Positions 34,716-43,479 of a stretch of DNA of 51,455 nt are shown piece by piece. The translations under genes were made by a program, and so were the position numbers. The notes under the pieces were generated by a model. That model saw only the letters and a program-made list of their open reading frames with translations, was not told the DNA's origin and searched no databases. Every line of letters starts with the position of its first letter. Positions within the stretch are counted from its first letter, which is position 1. This DNA comes from Thalassotalea sp. GTDB taxonomy: Bacteria > Pseudomonadota > Gammaproteobacteria > Enterobacterales > Alteromonadaceae. The stretch spans positions 1 to 51,455 of the forward strand of contig JAQWHD010000006.1 in assembly GCA_029237915.1 (NCBI GenBank), read 5' to 3'.

Positions 34716-36551
34716 ATGAATTCATTAGCCCAAATGATATCCCTTTTTTTACTGCTTAGCATTGCACTATCAAATCAAGCACAAGCATCGGCAAAGATGC
34801 ACGATGATGGTATAACATTCCCGTATTCACCTCCTAGTAATCATACCAAGACATTAGCTAAGATAGATCCAGAATACTTGCCTTATATGCAAGCTCAACC
34901 AGAAATGATTGCAGCTTGGCAAGATGACAAATTTGGGTTTTTTATCTGTTTTGATCATTCATCACAAAATGAAATAAGCATGAGTTGGGGACGACATGGT
35001 CCAAGACCACACCACTCGAGTGATGGCAAGGTGACTAAAGGCATGCCTGAGCAAGCCTACAATGATCAAGCAAAAACATTGAACCCTGTTGATTTTGATG
35101 CCTCAGAGTGGCTGGATGTAGTCGAAGATTCTGGAGCCAAATATATTGTATTTACTGCTAAACATCACGCTGGTTTTTCAATGTGGGATTCAAAGGTAAC
35201 TGACTTTGACATCATGAATACGCCTTATGGCAAAGATATGACCAAATCTTTAGTTGCTGAAGCACAAAAACGTGGCATTAAATTTTATTTCTATTATTCT
35301 CAGCCTGATTGGTATCACCCGCTCTATCGCGATATAAAAGATCGTGAAAAATATTTACGCGAGTTTATGTACCCACAACTACGAGAATTAGTAACCCAAT
35401 ACGGTAAAATAGATGGTCTCTGGTTTGATGGTTTAGGTAAAAACATTAATACTTGGCATGGCGCTGAAATGGTAACAATGTTGCGAAAAATCCAGCCGCA
35501 CTTAGTAATAAATCATCGTTGGGCTAACCCGGTTAATCGTATGGGCGACTTCGATGGTCCTGAACGAATGGTTGGTCGCTTTCAAATTAATCGTCCTTGG
35601 GAGTCATGTACCGTGATCGGTGGCGGTTGGGCCTGGACTGGGGATACTCCACCAATGTCATTTACCGACGCGATAACGTTACTTACCACAACAGTAAGCC
35701 GTGGCGGTAATTTATTACTCAATACTGGTCCCGATAGCTCTGGTGTGATCAATCCAGAACACGCTCAGCGATATCGTGAAATTGGCCAATGGCTTAAGAG
35801 CTATGGTGAAAGTGTTTATGGTACTCGAGGCGGACCTTACATTGATGGTACTTGGGGTGGTTCAACTCGCAAAGGTAACAACATCTATTTACATATCTAT
35901 GGTCAAGTTGGCGATACATTGAACTTGCCTAAGCTACCTGTAGCAATTAAGGAAGCCAAACTTTTAACTGGCGGTAATGTAGCTTTTAGTAATTCTAAAA
36001 ACCATTTAACCCTTAACTTTTCAGCTTACCCTGAAAAAAGTGATACACACCCAACTCGGGTAGTTAAACTAACTATGGCGAGTAATGTTGATAAAATTGA
36101 TGTCATTACAACATTAGGAGAGCTAGTTTCACTGAGCGCTAAGGCAACATCTTCTTCAGATAAAAGTAAAAAGTTTAGTGCTAAATCGATGGTTGAGGGA
36201 ATTAATGCAAGTTTTTCTGAAGGTATTATGGTTAAAAGTAGTTGGTCTCCAAACAATCAAGATAAGAAACCTTGGATACAGCTAACACTTGATGATACTC
36301 AGCCTATTCAGTCTCTCTTTATTGGTACTAGAAGATTTAGTAATAATATTCCAAGGGATATTTTATATAGCTTAAAGTTAAAAGTAGATGGTCAGTGGCA
36401 AACTATATTCGAAAATCAGCCTTATAATTTTACCAATGGTATTTCATTAGCTAGAACCTATTCAGCAAATGCTATTAGGGTGGAGTTTAGTAACTTTACT
36501 AACAAAAACTATGTAAAAGTTGGTGAGATAAAAGCCTACTCAGTTATGTAA
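34716..36551 (+). CDS. Exported GH29 alpha-L-fucosidase with discoidin-like tail
   Basis: A 611-residue secreted glycoside hydrolase. The signal peptide ends QAQA. The GH29 barrel (about 50-390) has KFGFFICFD, YIVFTAKHHAGFSMWDS, KFYFYYSQPDWYHP, and the catalytic nucleophile Asp238 in IDGLWFDGLG; VSRGGNLLLNTGPDSSG closes the barrel. After a beta-sandwich, residues of about 485-611 resemble an F5/8 (discoidin) carbohydrate-binding domain (KPWIQLTLDD, IRVEFSNF, VGEIKAY). The acid/base Glu is not conserved across this family and was not assigned. It pairs with the upstream sulfatase. Confidence 0.9.
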   Translation: MNSLAQMISLFLLLSIALSNQAQASAKMHDDGITFPYSPPSNHTKTLAKIDPEYLPYMQAQPEMIAAWQDDKFGFFICFDHSSQNEISMSWGRHGPRPHHSSDGKVTKGMPEQAYNDQAKTLNPVDFDASEWLDVVEDSGAKYIVFTAKHHAGFSMWDSKVTDFDIMNTPYGKDMTKSLVAEAQKRGIKFYFYYSQPDWYHPLYRDIKDREKYLREFMYPQLRELVTQYGKIDGLWFDGLGKNINTWHGAEMVTMLRKIQPHLVINHRWANPVNRMGDFDGPERMVGRFQINRPWESCTVIGGGWAWTGDTPPMSFTDAITLLTTTVSRGGNLLLNTGPDSSGVINPEHAQRYREIGQWLKSYGESVYGTRGGPYIDGTWGGSTRKGNNIYLHIYGQVGDTLNLPKLPVAIKEAKLLTGGNVAFSNSKNHLTLNFSAYPEKSDTHPTRVVKLTMASNVDKIDVITTLGELVSLSAKATSSSDKSKKFSAKSMVEGINASFSEGIMVKSSWSPNNQDKKPWIQLTLDDTQPIQSLFIGTRRFSNNIPRDILYSLKLKVDGQWQTIFENQPYNFTNGISLARTYSANAIRVEFSNFTNKNYVKVGEIKAYSVM

Positions 36552-36590
36552 GAAACGTTAACTTATTAAGTTATAATCATCTTTACTGCG

Positions 36591-36627
36591 CATTTCAGCT
36601 ATTAACAACAATAGCTGAAATGTCTTT
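36591..36627. terminator. Bidirectional intrinsic terminator
   Basis: CATTTCAGCTATT / AATAGCTGAAATG, a perfect 13-bp stem with a 6-base loop followed by TCTTTT. It lies 40 bases after the fucosidase stop and faces the convergent kinase pseudogene. Confidence 0.75.
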
Positions 36628-36697
36628 TAAATCTTTAACTCATCAAATATGAATCAATCGCTACTTATGGCTACAGTACGCATTATATTCATAAAGC

Positions 36698-39600
36698 CTA
36701 ATGGCTAGTATAAGAATTCAATTCAACGTCAAACTCTTCTACTAGCTGCTTTGCGCCATCAAAATCGTACGACTCAAGAGCATTAGTTAGCTTTGTTGTT
36801 ACATCAGATAACTGTTCAGTCTGTATGTAGCTGAGTATTTCCTGCAAGGTATCTGTTGCAGCCGAGTCAAAACCGTCAATTTGTTCTTTCAAATTTGTAA
36901 GTAATTGGGCTATAAGATTAGCATCGAACGATTTATTTCCAGCCTGGGCTGTTAAATTTTGTTGATCGTTCTCAATTGCACTGACCATTTGCATTAATTG
37001 AGCTTCACACTCAGTAAGCAGTTTTTCAACTTCATCAGCAACTAATACTCCACCTTTCTCAACTTTGGCAGTAAATAATAATTCAAGCTGTTGAGCTGAT
37101 GGCATAACAAAAGTTGCACCGATATTACCAGTCAAACCTTTTAAGCTATGCGCAATTAGAATAGCCGCTTGGTAGTCTTTTTCCTTAATAGCTGTCCTGA
37201 TACGCTGAACCGCATCGGCTTCCGATTTAACGACTTTGTTAAGGGTATTTCTATAGGCTTGTACATTGCCAGCCATTCTTGATAGCGCACTTTCAACATC
37301 AAATTCGGCTAAACAAGGTAACTCAACCTGATCTAATTCAATTGGCTGGACCTTTGCTTTACTACTTTTTTTCCCTGTCGGCTTAATCCATTTAGCCAAG
37401 GTTCTGTACATTTCTTGCGGGTTGATGGGTTTAGCTAAATGTTCATTCATACCGGCTGCAATGCATTTTTCTCTGTCGCCACTCATCGCATTCGCGGTCA
37501 TGGCAATAATAGGTAAAGAGGCATTTTTATTATTCTTTCTAATTTCTCTGGTGGCGGTATAACCATCCATTACCGGCATTTGAATATCCATGAGTACCGC
37601 ATCAAATGTGGTGTTCTCAATGGCATCAACGGCAATTTTCCCGTTATCAGCGACAGTAACTATCAATTCTGCCATTTCAAGTAACTCAACAGCTATCTGT
37701 TGGTTTATCTCATTATCTTCAACCAATAAAACATCCGCACCAACAATGTCTTGAGCCGCGGTCAGATCTATTCGTCCCGCTTGGCTGTCATCAATATTTA
37801 TGATTTTTTGGCCCATACTTTTAAGTATGGTATCGAGTAAGGTGGACGCCGATACCGGTTTAGTCATCGAGCCATCCAACTTAATATGGCCTGCATTTTT
37901 TAGCATTACGTCACGATCAAAAGCGGTGATAATGATAAACTTCGGAGGAGCAGACAAAAAGTCATCTCCAGTGACTATTTCTCCTAATTGAATACCGTCC
38001 ATATTCGGCATTTTCCAATCTGCAAGGACAAGCTTGAAAGGCGTGTTATTTTTTTCAGCAAGCGTTAACTTCTCTAACGCTTCTTTGCCTGATGCCGCCA
38101 GCTCAGGTTTAAAACCTAGGCTTTGCGCAAGATTAAATAGAATATCTCTTGCTGCGACACTGTCATCAACAATTAACACCGGCAAATTAACTAGAGTTTC
38201 TTTTAAGGTATTGCTCAGGCTACTATTTTCATTTGCCAGACCAAATGTTGCGGTAAAGTAGAATTGACTACCCTCTCCATAGGTACTTTCAACCCAAATA
38301 TCACCTTGCATAAGGTTAGTTAATGTTTTACTAATGGCTAAGCCTAAACCGGTGCCGCCATACTTTCTCGTGGTAGATGCATCGGCTTGGCTGAATGATT
38401 GAAATAAGCGGCTTAACTGCTCTTCGGTCATACCAATACCCGTATCGCAAACAGCAAATTCAACGGTTATATTAGTCTCATCACGCTTAAGCTCTTTAAC
38501 CTTGATGATCACCTCACCATTATCGGTAAATTTAAGCGAGTTATTGGTAAGATTGATCAGTATTTGTCCTAATCATAGTGAGTCACCAACCAGCTCCAGT
38601 GGTAATTCAGGATCTAGGTCAATTAACAGCTCTAGCCCTTTTTCTTCACTTTTGTGGGAGATGGTTTGCACTAAGAGTTTTAACGTTTCATCCAAGAAAA
38701 AAGGTTCAGTTTCTATTTCAAGTTTGCCGGCTTCAATTTTTGACAAGTCTAAAATGTCGTTAATAATACCTAGTAGTGCATTAGCGGAGCTATGAATTTT
38801 ATTAACATAATCGGCTTGCTTGGGATTTAAATTGGTTTGCAGCGCTAAATAACTCATGCCGACAATAGCGTTCATTGGCGTGCGTATTTCATGACTCATA
38901 TTAGCTAGAAAGTCAGCCTTTACTTGCGCTGATGCTTCCACCTCTTCAATCGAATCTTTGAGTGAAGCGGCCATTTTATTAAAAGCGCTTGCTAGAGTGA
39001 AAAGCTCATCTTTTGAACTGACCATTATCTTGGTATTTAAGTCGCCAGCAGCTATTTTTTTAGTACCGGTTATTAATACTTTTAAATTTTTAATAATGCC
39101 TGAAGCTAATAAATAACCAATAAATGTTGCAATAATTATTGTCAATAATGTGCCAAAAGTTATGGCTTTTAAGGTAAATGCTTGCGCCTGAGTAGCCTCT
39201 AATTGGCGACTGGTCATTAACGCTTGTTCTGCATCAATAAACTGCTGTTGAATCGACCTTATTTGATCGATAATTATTTTGCCAGTTTGTCTTTCTATTA
39301 AAGCGATCACGTCGGCTTTCTTTTGGCTAGTATCTGCAACTCTTCGTGCCGAAATTGCAACATTAGCCGCTTGTTCAAGCCACTGCGTTTGTAAACGATC
39401 TATTTCATCTAAACGCTTAACCTGAACAGGATTGTCTTGTACATGTTGTTTTAAGTTTCCTACCTTTTCGCTCCAATTCTTTTGGGCACGATAAAAAGGG
39501 GCTAAAAACTCCTCATTACCCGTAATTAAAAAACCTCTTTCGCCAGTTTCCATATCGATAAGTAGAGTGAGTATTTCTCGACTATCAGCAATGGCTTGAT

Positions 39601-39751
39601 GCGTGTGTGTAACCCACTCAGTCGTTTCTGCTTGCTTAGTTATACTGTCATATACAAAAACGGAAACAGCCGACATAAGTAATAGTGGCAGAGTCAGCCC
39701 CAGAATAATTCTGTTGCGTAGCTTAAGGTTGTTAATAAAGGGAATATTCAA
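36698..39751 (-). pseudogene. Hybrid sensor histidine kinase interrupted by an in-frame TGA
   Basis: The undamaged protein would be about 1017 residues, BarA-like in layout: an N-terminal membrane helix, a CHASE3-type sensor (DMETGERGFLITG), a second helix, HAMP, a dimerisation/H-box (SHEIRTPMNAIVG), an ATPase domain (N-box [27 protein letters not shown]), two receiver domains ([24 protein letters not shown]) and an HPt domain ([10 protein letters not shown]). A TGA at 38573-38575 falls between VGDSL and LGQILINL in the same frame, where relatives have Arg, so CGA to TGA is the simplest cause. It separates the phosphorylated His from the ATPase domain. The start is TTG, because TAA lies three codons upstream. 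A GTG at 38512 could restart the second half, but without the N-box. Confidence 0.88.
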
Positions 39752-39920
39752 AATAAGTTACTCATACCACTAGTTTATTATTATTTTTTGTAAGGTATTT
39801 ATCTTATTTAATATAAGCTTATTGCCCTAAAAACTCTAGCTTTATTCAGAGCTACTAAAGTAAATATGCCATGTTTACTTCAATAGTTTTATTCGGGGAT
39901 ATATATTACTTGGATAAAAG

Positions 39921-39983
39921 TGGGCTGCTAATGGGATTTGAACCCTCGGAAATTGATAGTCGGAATCATCTGGGATTCTGTCG
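39921..39983 (-). pseudogene. Degenerate tRNA 3'-half remnant
   Basis: On the minus strand this ends GGGTTCAAATCCCATTAGCAGCCCA, a T-loop, acceptor and CCA-like 3' end almost the same as that of the tRNA-His remnant at 40036. The T-stem has a mismatch and no anticodon or D arm can be built upstream. The 5' side contains a GATTCCGAC stretch also seen in the neighbour. Confidence 0.55.
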
Positions 39984-40006
39984 TGCTTTATAAATAAAAT
40001 ACTGGC

Positions 40007-40025
40007 CTTCGTCAGTATGACGAAG
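40007..40025. repeat. Short inverted repeat between tRNA remnants
   Basis: CTTCGTCA-GTA-TGACGAAG, an 8-3-8 perfect inverted repeat. Its flanks (GGCC and GCGGGG) resemble dispersed extragenic repeats of the GTCAT...GACGAAGGCCAG type seen in many bacteria. The match is from memory and was not searched. Confidence 0.5.
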
Positions 40026-40035
40026 CGGGGAAAAA

Positions 40036-40109
40036 TGGGGTGGCTAATGGGATTTGAACCCACGACAACCGGAATCACAATCAGGCCAGCAGTATAACCT
40101 TTAGCTATA
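40036..40109 (-). pseudogene. tRNA-His pseudogene (anticodon GTG)
   Basis: Read on the minus strand, the 3' half matches bacterial tRNA-His: anticodon loop TTGTGAT, GGTTGTCGTGGGTTCAAATCCCATTAGCCACCCCA. The 5' half keeps TATAGCT, but the 5' acceptor strand that should pair with TAGCCAC is replaced by TTTAAACG. The D stem cannot close, and the anticodon stem (CCTGA/TCCGG) has a central mismatch. It is therefore a decayed tRNA, not a working gene. tRNA ends are common integration sites, which fits the mobile surroundings. Confidence 0.75.
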
Positions 40110-40315
40110 TTTAAACGTAATAACGTAGATAATTTATCGGGCTAACTTAGCTTAGTCTAGATTAATGTGTAATGCCGTATTTGTGAAAACTCACAGAATA
40201 TTATCAGTATCAAATTTCACCTCTTTTTGTACTTCTGGAAAATCTGCTTACAGAAAAAATAACTCTTTACTTAATGGTACGCTTTGCTCCTTTATAAACA
40301 ACTAGAGTAAAAGTT

Positions 40316-40513
40316 ATGCCTTTAAATACTATAACGTGGCAAGAAGCCAAAGCGATATTATTGGAACACCTTAGTGCTTTTTTATTTCCTTATGAAGCTG
40401 AGGATAGTGAAGAAATTGTTTTTTTCTTTCCTTTAATAGATGTAATTATGGAAAACCCCGATGTTGATATTGATGATTTATGCGTAGCTGCACTAGAGAA
40501 CGACTGTCATTAA
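40316..40513 (+). CDS. Hypothetical small acidic protein
   Basis: A 65-residue acidic protein (many Glu/Asp) with a hydrophobic middle (IVFFFPLIDVIM). No family recognised. It starts at an ATG after AGAGTAAAAGTT and is followed 47 bases later by a good intrinsic terminator, which supports it as a real monocistronic gene. It lies between the tRNA remnants and the IS110-like element. Confidence 0.55.
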   Translation: MPLNTITWQEAKAILLEHLSAFLFPYEAEDSEEIVFFFPLIDVIMENPDVDIDDLCVAALENDCH

Positions 40514-40559
40514 TATTATATTTTAAAATTATTAAATCAAAATTAAACGCCCATCATGG

Positions 40560-40583
40560 CCACACGTTTTTTGTGTGGTTTTT
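40560..40583 (+). terminator. Intrinsic terminator after the small acidic gene
   Basis: CCACAC, 7-base loop, GTGTGG followed by TTTTT. Confidence 0.8.
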
Positions 40584-40699
40584 GCGATACCTCATTATTG
40601 ACTAGTTTAAGTTGGCACATAGAAAATTGTGAGCTAAAAAATCAACTTTAGACTATATACTCTATGGCGCTTCGCCCCCTAACCGTATATGGACTCCAC

Positions 40700-40925
40700 G
40701 TATTTTACAATTAATAATTTAACGTTAAACAGATTAAGATGCGGTCGTATATACGGCTTTTATTGAGAGAGCTACCCTCTAGCCTAAGATGTTTGCGCAC
40801 CTATTATCCTTTTCGCCATAACAGTCTTGATGACTTTCGCTTTGGTCAGGTTTTTAATAGGTTGGTCTTACCGTTTATGCTTTATCATTATTGTAAAATT
40901 TTGCCTGTTGTTATTACTTGTTTTT
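40700..40925 (-). ncRNA. Candidate bridge/seek RNA region of the IS110-like element
   Basis: This 226-base non-coding stretch runs from the transposase stop to the left inverted repeat. IS110/IS1111 elements are known to carry a structured guide RNA in a non-coding end, and in the IS1111 branch it lies downstream of the transposase. The upstream end here has only about 50 bases, too little for it. Short possible stems are visible, for example AGAGGGTAGCTCT and AGTCATCAAGACT on the minus strand. No guide loops were assigned. Confidence 0.4.
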
Positions 40926-41960
40926 CTATATTGCTAATAATGGTTGTTGTTTATATTTATTTTCATGTCGTAACATTGCCCAAGCTGTCCTAACCGTTTT
41001 ATTGGCTAAAGCTATACAGGATCGTTTAATACCTGCTCGTTGAACTAATTTTATCAGCCATGCTTGTTTGGCTGTTTTAGGCTCATCGGGTAAATTGCAG
41101 ATATAAGAAAGCGCACCTTGGTATAAAGCCGACCTCAGCTCCCTTATTCCACCTGCTCTATCAATTCCAGTCATGAACACTTTACCTCCTGAGCTATGCT
41201 GTTTAGGCGTTAGCCCAACAAATGCCGATGCCTCCCTGCCATTTTTGAATTGTTTTCCATCACCTATTGATGAATACAACAAACCAGCACACACCTCTGC
41301 AACGCCCTCTAAATCCATTAGTTTTTTACACGGTTGCAATTGGCGAACAAGTGCATTTTTTGTTTTTATTAACTGAGCTAACTCTTCTTTTAAACGTAAA
41401 TAGGTTAACCACAATTGGTTAACGGTTGAACGTAAACATTCTGGCATTGAATCCGCATCATTGAGTGTATCCAAGACAACTGTCTTTAATGCTTTAACGC
41501 CTCTCGCACTCACTATGCCGTACTCATAAAGCATGGCACGTAGGTGGTTACTTAAAGAAGTAATGCTACGAGATAAATGAAAGCGACTTGTTTCTAATGT
41601 TTGTATGGTTTGTTGTTGTTCAGTTTTGGGTTTACTCGATTTCATGCCTATTTGTAACGACGCATTGGCAATGGCCAAAGCATCATTAGCATCTGTTTTA
41701 TGCCCTTGGAGAAAGCCTTTTACTTTTTTAGGACTTATGATCCGAACGTCATGGTTAAAGCTCTGTGCATATCGTCCCCAATAATGGCTGCTACCGCAGC
41801 CCTCTATCGCCACAACAGCTGGCTTTGCCTTTGCCAATAGCTCTTTCAGTTTTTGACGACTAACGGCTTTATTGCTAACTAATTCACCATGTTTGCTAAT
41901 TTCGCAAACCTGAATAATATTCTTAGCTAAATCAATTCCAAAGATAGTAGATTTCAACAT
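40926..41960 (-). CDS. IS110-family transposase (DEDD)
   Basis: A 344-residue recombinase. The N-terminal RuvC-like DEDD domain is visible: FGIDLAKNIIQV (Asp), VAIEGCGSSHYWGR (Glu), KTDANDALAIA (Asp-x-x-Asp). The C-terminal Tnp20 domain has LMDLEGVAEVCAGLLYSSIGDGKQFKNGREASAFVGLTPKQHSSGGK, where the Ser near the end is the expected nucleophile. A strong AAGGAGA ribosome site precedes the ATG. Length and both domains are complete, so the enzyme may be active. Confidence 0.95.
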   Translation of the reverse strand: MLKSTIFGIDLAKNIIQVCEISKHGELVSNKAVSRQKLKELLAKAKPAVVAIEGCGSSHYWGRYAQSFNHDVRIISPKKVKGFLQGHKTDANDALAIANASLQIGMKSSKPKTEQQQTIQTLETSRFHLSRSITSLSNHLRAMLYEYGIVSARGVKALKTVVLDTLNDADSMPECLRSTVNQLWLTYLRLKEELAQLIKTKNALVRQLQPCKKLMDLEGVAEVCAGLLYSSIGDGKQFKNGREASAFVGLTPKQHSSGGKVFMTGIDRAGGIRELRSALYQGALSYICNLPDEPKTAKQAWLIKLVQRAGIKRSCIALANKTVRTAWAMLRHENKYKQQPLLAI

Positions 41961-41995
41961 AATATGGTCTCCTTAATAGTTACTGTAACTCTAGA

Positions 41996-43072
41996 CTAGT
42001 TGCTAGGGTTGTGGAGTCCATACATCGTCCAACAACCAGTCGAAACCCATGATGGTTCCCAATAAACGACTCCAAGTCCACCACGAGTTTTAACTTCATT
42101 TGAAAGGTCTATTAACCAGTCACGCTGAGCTTCAGGGCTAGCTACCCCATAGCCTTCTGAAGTATAATATTGTTCAGAGCCCATCATGTTTGTGCCATTG
42201 TCATTCCAGTCATGCGTCCAAATAACACCTGTTTCAACGATCATTACATCTTTATTAAATGTAGTTTTTAAATTTGTAATAATGTCACCTGTCTGGGTAA
42301 TAGTTCCTGGATGCCATTCTGGGTAGTAAGATAGTCCGATAATATCGAAATCAATAACACCATTTTGAGTGGCATCTCCAAACCACCAAACAGCATTATT
42401 AGGATCTGCGATATGTAGAATTATTTTGGGATCAATTGATGATGCTTCTCCTGCAGCTCTAACAGCATTAATTCCTGCGTTTAGTAATGCACTATTTCGT
42501 GCCCAATCTATAGGGAAGCCTGTAGAGCCATCTAGCATCATTATTTCTCGATTAGTTTCATTGCCTACTTGAACGTATTCAGGCATTAACCCATCAGCAT
42601 TTAATGACATTAAAGTATCATATGTATAATCATAAACCGTTGAGGTTAGGGCAGGCGTATCGTTGATTAATGATTCCCAAGCGCTAGGAATTGTTTGATG
42701 TCCTGGGTCCGTCCATTCATCAGAGTAGTGGAAGTCAAGCAGGACATTTAAACCAAGAGCTTTGGCTCTGGCTATTGATATTTTTGCATCAGCAAAATTT
42801 GAGAATTGATTAACTGTGCCATCCATCGCTTCCCAATCAGGAGTATGCCACAGTCTAATGCGTACGATATTTGCGCCATGTTCTGCCATTATTTAGTAGT
42901 TATCTTTGGTTACGCCATTATCTGTATACGTTACCCCACACGATTCCATTTGATTTACATATGACAAATCAGCACCTTTCAAAAAGGTTTCTGCGAAAGA
43001 TGAAGTACAAAATAATGTTGCAATAAGATAGATCAGATTTTTAATTTTCATAGAACTTAGTTGTTTATTCAT
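41996..43072 (-). pseudogene. GH53 endo-beta-1,4-galactanase, nonsense-mutated and truncated by an IS
   Basis: A secreted galactanase that would cut beta-1,4-galactan. The ATG at 43072 gives a signal peptide ending SSFA, then FLKGADLSYVNQMESCG as in GH53. A TAA at 42893-42895 interrupts TKDNY-stop-IMAEHGANIVRIRLW in the same frame, where relatives have Gln or Lys; CAA to TAA is the simplest cause. The rest holds the acid/base Glu in YVQVGNETNRE and the nucleophile Glu in VMIVETGVIW. After STGCWT the frame runs into the IS110-type inverted repeat and stops at 41996, so the C-terminus (usually a further W-x-x-G...W-E-N region) is lost. Two LacI-type operators lie upstream. Confidence 0.9.
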
Positions 43073-43175
43073 AAAATGTTCTCTTTTATTTAGTGAATTA
43101 TTCCTAGATATAGTTTCCATTGTGATATCCATTAGTAGTTAAGCTGATCAAATACTTGTTGGAAGTCAATATGAA

Positions 43176-43191
43176 GGGTAAGCGCTCACCC
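43176..43191. promoter_or_regulatory. LacI-type operator 1 upstream of the galactanase
   Basis: GGGTAAGCGCTCACCC, a 16-bp palindrome with one mismatched pair and central CG, flanked by AA/TT. About 104 bases before the galactanase start. Confidence 0.7.
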
Positions 43192-43281
43192 TTAACAGGT
43201 CAATAGTGTAATTTATATACACATATTATTGCATTTTATCTGTTTTACGGATTTCTAATGGAGTTTTTAATGGTAGTTGAT

Positions 43282-43297
43282 AGGTAAGCGGTTACCT
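43282..43297. promoter_or_regulatory. LacI-type operator 2 upstream of the galactanase
   Basis: AGGTAAGCGGTTACCT, palindromic except for the central pairs and sharing the GGTAAnCGnTTACC core with the galT site. About 106 bases from operator 1, roughly ten helical turns, which would allow looping. Confidence 0.75.
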
Positions 43298-43479
43298 TGA
43301 TCCTGCTGTGAACCATTATTACGTTAATAATTCTAAGGCATTTTATGGAAGGATTATCTCCAACCGACATAAATAAAATCATCTAAAGTATGATATATAT
43401 CATTACAATCAATAATCAAAAAGGTTTGGGTTAGTCTGTAAAATATGGAGTTTAGAGTTCAAATATATTAAAAAATAAT

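Larger units (their letters stand above)
40688..42022 (-). mobile_element. IS110/IS1111-type insertion sequence
   Basis: The span is marked by 12-bp inverted repeats TATGGACTCCAC (40688-40699) and GTGGAGTCCATA (42011-42022), which enclose one transposase gene, about 1.33 kb in all. Paired repeats near the ends and a long non-coding stretch after the transposase are features of the IS1111 branch; true ends may lie a few bases outside. The right repeat falls inside the galactanase reading frame and supplies its last codons, so the element cut that gene. No galactanase 3' end is found on the other side, so a deletion accompanied or followed insertion. Confidence 0.78.
43133..43479 (-). promoter_or_regulatory. 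Control region of the galactanase gene
   Basis: This 347-base AT-rich gap, with no gene, lies upstream of the galactanase and is interrupted on its far side by the IS1595 element. It contains two LacI-type operators (listed separately). A TTGACC hexamer on the minus strand lies just upstream of the nearer operator and could be a -35, though a clear -10 is missing. Confidence 0.45.

Noticed and set aside
38573-38575. TGA as a selenocysteine codon
   Set aside because: The family has Arg at this position, the protein is not a known selenoprotein, and no convincing SECIS-like stem was seen right after the codon.
40036-40109. Functional tRNA-His
   Set aside because: The 5' acceptor strand cannot pair, the D stem does not close and the anticodon stem has a mismatch.
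40739-40993. Plus-strand 84-residue frame at the IS110-type left end
   Set aside because: It overlaps the transposase on the other strand and the expected guide-RNA region, with no family resemblance.
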